A DNA stretch of 64,000 nucleotides from Terriglobia bacterium (lineage in GTDB: Bacteria; Acidobacteriota; Terriglobia; Terriglobales; Acidobacteriaceae), in assembly GCA_020072645.1 (NCBI GenBank), contig JAIQGK010000003.1, positions 682,001-746,000 on the forward strand. Reading direction: 5' to 3'. The notes below the pieces were generated by a model. The model was not told where the DNA came from. It was given only the letters and a program-made list of their open reading frames with translations, and made no database searches. The translations under genes and the position numbers were made by a program. Shown here piece by piece: positions 61,226-64,000 of this stretch. Within the stretch, counting starts at the first letter, position 1; every line of letters starts with the position of its first letter.

Positions 61226-62332
61226 ATGAAAATCACTATTTTCGGTCTTTCGATCACTTCGTCCTGGGGCAACGGACACGCGACTACGTTTCGCGCCTTG
61301 TGCCAGGCGTTGCATCGTCGCGGGCACCGCATTGTGTTTTTTGAGCACAATGTGGAGTGGTACCAGAACAACCGCGACCTGCCCAATCCCCCATATTGTG
61401 AAGTAAAGATTTTTGAAAGTTGGGAAGAGATTCTTCCGTCCGTCAGGACTGAGCTGCGCGATTCCGACATCGCGATGGTCGGCTCTTATTTTCCGGACGG
61501 TATTGCCGCCTTGGAAGAGGTACTGGCGTCGAATGTCCCGATAAAGGCTTTTTATGATATCGATACGCCAATCACGGTTCGCAGCCTCCGGGAAAATGGC
61601 CGCGCTGACTATCTGCTTAAGTCGCATCTTTCTGAATTGGACATTTATTTCAGCTTTACCGGTGGCCCGCTGCTTCAGTTGATTCAGGAAGACTTAGGAT
61701 CGCCGTTTGCTGTGCCGCTCTATTGTTCGGTCGATCCGGACAAACATTGCGCGCTCTCTGTAGATCCCAGATTTGCCTGCGACATGAGCTATATGGGAAC
61801 TTATGCGCCAGACCGCCAGCCAAAGATCGACGAATTGCTGTGCGCTCCCGCCCGGAAATTGCCGGATCAGAAATTTATTGTCGCCGGCCCGCAATATCCG
61901 TCGCATATCGACTGGCCTGAGAACGTGGAGCGCACCATGCATTTGAACCCGTGCTATCACGCGCAGCTTTACAGCTCGTCGCGGATCACGCTGAATGTTA
62001 CCCGGCGAGAGATGGTGGTGGCCGGGTACTCGCCTTCCGTGCGATTGTTTGAGGCTGCTGCCTGCGGCGCGGCCATTGCTTCTGACAATTGGCCAGGGCT
62101 GGAAACTTTCTTCACTCCGGGCCGGGAAATCCTTCTGGCCACCGGAGCGGATGATATGGTTCGCTACCTAAAGAATTATGATGACGCCGAACTTCGACGC
62201 ATCGGCCGGGCCGCGCGCAACCGTGTCCTTGCCGGCCATACCAGTGATGTGCGAGCTCGGGAATTTGAGCAAGCTGTGGAAATCGCGAGCAGCTCAGCAA
62301 AACACCGCGACCCTTTGAACGCGATTAACTAA
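61226..62332 (+). CDS. CgeB-like glycosyltransferase 3
   Basis: 368-aa CgeB-family protein, start TIFGLSITSSWGNGHATTFRAL as in the previous paralog. Donor half: LNVTRREMVVAGYSPSVRLFEAAACGAAIASDNW and EILLATGADDMVRYL. Unlike its neighbours it is separated from the preceding gene by 79 bases filled in part by heptamer repeats and lacks a ribosome site, so its translation may be controlled differently. Confidence 0.86.
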   Translation: MKITIFGLSITSSWGNGHATTFRALCQALHRRGHRIVFFEHNVEWYQNNRDLPNPPYCEVKIFESWEEILPSVRTELRDSDIAMVGSYFPDGIAALEEVLASNVPIKAFYDIDTPITVRSLRENGRADYLLKSHLSELDIYFSFTGGPLLQLIQEDLGSPFAVPLYCSVDPDKHCALSVDPRFACDMSYMGTYAPDRQPKIDELLCAPARKLPDQKFIVAGPQYPSHIDWPENVERTMHLNPCYHAQLYSSSRITLNVTRREMVVAGYSPSVRLFEAAACGAAIASDNWPGLETFFTPGREILLATGADDMVRYLKNYDDAELRRIGRAARNRVLAGHTSDVRAREFEQAVEIASSSAKHRDPLNAIN

Positions 62333-62474
62333 AAAGTTCCAGCCAAATCTCCGCCCGAGCGGCGATTTAACGTCACAATGTGAAGTTCGCGACGAAAGTT
62401 GCGTGCTACATCTCTTTACTTGTGTCACCAGAGTTGGATTCCGCATCTTATTTGTATTGTTCAATTTAAACCCT

Positions 62475-63521
62475 ATGAGAGTAGCCCTTATTGCACCACC
62501 GTTCATTGCAGTGCCTCCGAAAAGATACGGTGGTACGGAGTTATTCATTGCGGAATTGGCCCACGGACTCCAGCGCCAGGGAGTCGAAGTGGTTGTGTAT
62601 ACCAACGGCGAATCCACGGTCGATGCGCCCATGCGCTGGCTTTATCCTGAAGGTGAGTGGCCGTTGAAGCATGAAGTGGAAGCCTCACTGAAAGGCTTGA
62701 ACCATTTTGCCTGGGCCATTCAAGAGGCGACGGAGCACGCCGATCTGATCCATGTGAACAGTGCTCCTGGCTTGAGTTTTTCCCGATTTACTGACGTTCC
62801 CATGGTTTACACCGTGCATCATGCGCTCGACGAGTCGCTGGCGGAGTTCTATCAGTCGTATCCGGACGTTTCTTACGTCACCATCAGTGACTTTCAGCGG
62901 GAAAAGCTCAGCATGCCGGACATGAGGACCATTCACCACGGAATTGATCCAGCGCTTTATTCCGTGCCCGACGAAAAAAGAGAGTACCTCAGTTTTTTAG
63001 GCAGAATTGCGCCGCCCAAAGGTACGCATCTGGCAATCGAAATCGCCAAGAAATCGGGTATTCCGCTCAAGATCGCCGGTGAAATCCAGCCCATTTATAA
63101 GCAGTATTGGGAAACCCAGGTCAAGCCGCACGTGGACGGCAAGTTCATTGAGTATGTGGGCGAAGTGGGAATGGAAGAGAAGGTCGAACTGCTGGGCAAA
63201 TCCCGCGCCATGCTTTTTCCCGTGCAGTGGGACGAGCCTTTTGGTCTTGTTATGATTGAAGCCATGGCCTGTGGAGCTCCTGTTCTGGCCATGCCCGGCG
63301 GATCTGTTGGAGAAGTGGTGAAGGAAGGTGTGAGCGGCAACGTGCGCAAGACCGCCGATGAGTTGGGGGAGTGCGCGCGCAATCTGGCCATGCCGGCGAC
63401 TAAGGTTCGCAGCTACATGGAAGAATTTTTTTCTGTAAAGCGGATGACCCAGGATTACATCAACCTGTATGCAGAAATTCTGCGTGATGGCGTGGCCGAG
63501 GCGGAGCAGATCGTGGCATGA
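62475..63521 (+). CDS. GT4-family glycosyltransferase 2
   Basis: 348-aa GT4 enzyme. Start MRVALIAPPFIAVPPKRYGGTELFIAEL, with the GGTE loop of the acceptor domain; donor site FPVQWDEPFGLVMIEAMACGAPV (E-x7-E); YLSFLGRIAPPKGTHLAIE links the halves. ATG at 62475 is preferred, since the 24 residues before it read as non-coding; a weak promoter may lie in the 142-base gap upstream. Overlaps the next gene by 4 bases. Confidence 0.9.
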   Translation: MRVALIAPPFIAVPPKRYGGTELFIAELAHGLQRQGVEVVVYTNGESTVDAPMRWLYPEGEWPLKHEVEASLKGLNHFAWAIQEATEHADLIHVNSAPGLSFSRFTDVPMVYTVHHALDESLAEFYQSYPDVSYVTISDFQREKLSMPDMRTIHHGIDPALYSVPDEKREYLSFLGRIAPPKGTHLAIEIAKKSGIPLKIAGEIQPIYKQYWETQVKPHVDGKFIEYVGEVGMEEKVELLGKSRAMLFPVQWDEPFGLVMIEAMACGAPVLAMPGGSVGEVVKEGVSGNVRKTADELGECARNLAMPATKVRSYMEEFFSVKRMTQDYINLYAEILRDGVAEAEQIVA

Positions 63522-64000
63522 ACGCAAAACTCCTGATACCCCAAGCCGAGCTGGTGAAGATATCTCCGCCTTATCCAGAGCCACGGCTGGTGTACCAGAA
63601 TGCGGAGCCGCGCAAGGTCAACAATCTTACTCTGATCGATGGCAAGACTTTTCTCTCCACGACTATTGCCGGGGACATCATGCCTCCGGGCGCTTCGGAT
63701 GTTGGCTTCTTCCATGATGACACCCGTTTTCTAAGCCGCCTGGAGCTTCGCGTCGATGGATACCGCACCGTGGTCCTTTCTTCCAGCACGGAACAGACTT
63801 TTGCTTCGCAGATTGAACTGACCACCGGCAAAAGCACGATGCGTGAGACGTATGAAATTCCTGAGAACACGGTCCACATCCGCCGCGAGCAGCTGCTTTC
63901 CTCTGAAACGCTGTTTGACAATTTTTCTTTTGAGAATTTCAACTTCCATGAGCTTGAACTGAATATTGAACTGGCTTATGAAGCCGATTTCATGGACGTA
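63518..64000 (+). CDS. Amylo-alpha-1,6-glucosidase/GDE-type protein, N-terminal part
   Basis: Runs off the window; 161 residues visible. DGKTFLSTTIAGDIMPPG, GFFHDDTRFLSRLELRVDG and NTVHIRREQLLSSETLFDNFSFENF match the N-terminal beta domain (GDE_N_bis type) of bacterial glycogen debranching-like proteins. The catalytic GH15-like barrel would lie beyond 64000. In this position it may trim or build an alpha-glucan rather than act on storage glycogen. Start ATG overlaps the GT4 stop as ATGA. Confidence 0.85.
   Translation, partial: MNAKLLIPQAELVKISPPYPEPRLVYQNAEPRKVNNLTLIDGKTFLSTTIAGDIMPPGASDVGFFHDDTRFLSRLELRVDGYRTVVLSSSTEQTFASQIELTTGKSTMRETYEIPENTVHIRREQLLSSETLFDNFSFENFNFHELELNIELAYEADFMDV

Noticed and set aside
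1-64000. tRNA or rRNA genes
   Set aside because: No cloverleaf-like segment with a T-loop GTTCRA context and matching acceptor stem was found on either strand by eye; a covariance search would be decisive.

Overview
The window looks like chromosomal DNA of a soil-type Acidobacteriota (class Terriglobia, Koribacter-like). The basis is a moderately GC-rich sequence carrying several families concentrated in that phylum: an 'orphan' duplicated permease with its PadR regulator (36.9-39.9 kb), an acidobacterial VWFA-type protein (48.0-49.0 kb), twin DUF4382/DUF5666-like lipoproteins (3.8-7.0 kb) and a small basic-aromatic protein family. I see no rRNA, tRNA, CRISPR, prophage or transposase gene.

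Layout. 0-7 kb: oligopeptidase B, a ferritin-like protein, an RRM RNA-binding protein and two tandem paralogous lipoproteins. 7.2-13.9 kb: a TetR regulator with a palindromic operator, then a catabolic acyl-/aryl-CoA operon (crotonase, aldehyde dehydrogenase, hotdog thioesterase, BoxB-like di-iron epoxidase, CoA-transferase beta subunit without an alpha subunit, second crotonase). Three of its internal gaps and the gap after it carry REP-like palindromes. 14.0-16.5 kb: membrane dipeptidase and an AlkZ-like DNA glycosylase. 16.6-21.4 kb: a shortened division/cell-wall (dcw) cluster, mraZ-rsmH-(51-aa ORF)-ftsL-ftsI, with a sigma70-type promoter overlapped by 10-bp-phased MraZ boxes. 21.7-23.3 kb: two membrane/coiled-coil proteins and an RHH-MazF toxin-antitoxin pair. 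23.4-28.2 kb: an envelope-stress-like module (two single-domain response regulators, a Spy/CpxP-like periplasmic protein, a histidine kinase and an OmpR-type regulator) with repeated TTTACA-N5-TTTACA boxes that match the CpxR box pattern. 28.9-36.3 kb: type IV pilus genes pilB-pilT-pilC-pilS-pilR. 36.4-52.3 kb: accessory region with regulators, lipoproteins, PstS, a SAM hydrolase, an NtrC-like regulator lacking GAFTGA, and one intact plus three decayed copies of a dispersed small gene.

52.5-64 kb: the most striking part. It is a tightly packed, mostly overlapping operon: SAM methyltransferase, a GH-A glycosidase-like protein whose barrel strands appear in permuted order, a zinc-ribbon-containing sugar epimerase, a CDP-paratose-2-epimerase-like protein, a radical SAM protein of the B12-binding class, two GT4 glycosyltransferases, three CgeB-like glycosyltransferases and the start of an amylo-alpha-1,6-glucosidase. 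Together they look like a dedicated pathway for an unusual, possibly methylated, glycan or glycoside. I do not know a product for it.

The intergenic DNA is rich in repeats of four independent kinds: REP-like palindromes with a CCCGA...GAGGG frame, imperfect heptamer tandem repeats (GCTRATT type), a GGACGCAAAG inverted-repeat family, and the dispersed small gene. All functional calls are from reading the sequence; none was checked by a database search.
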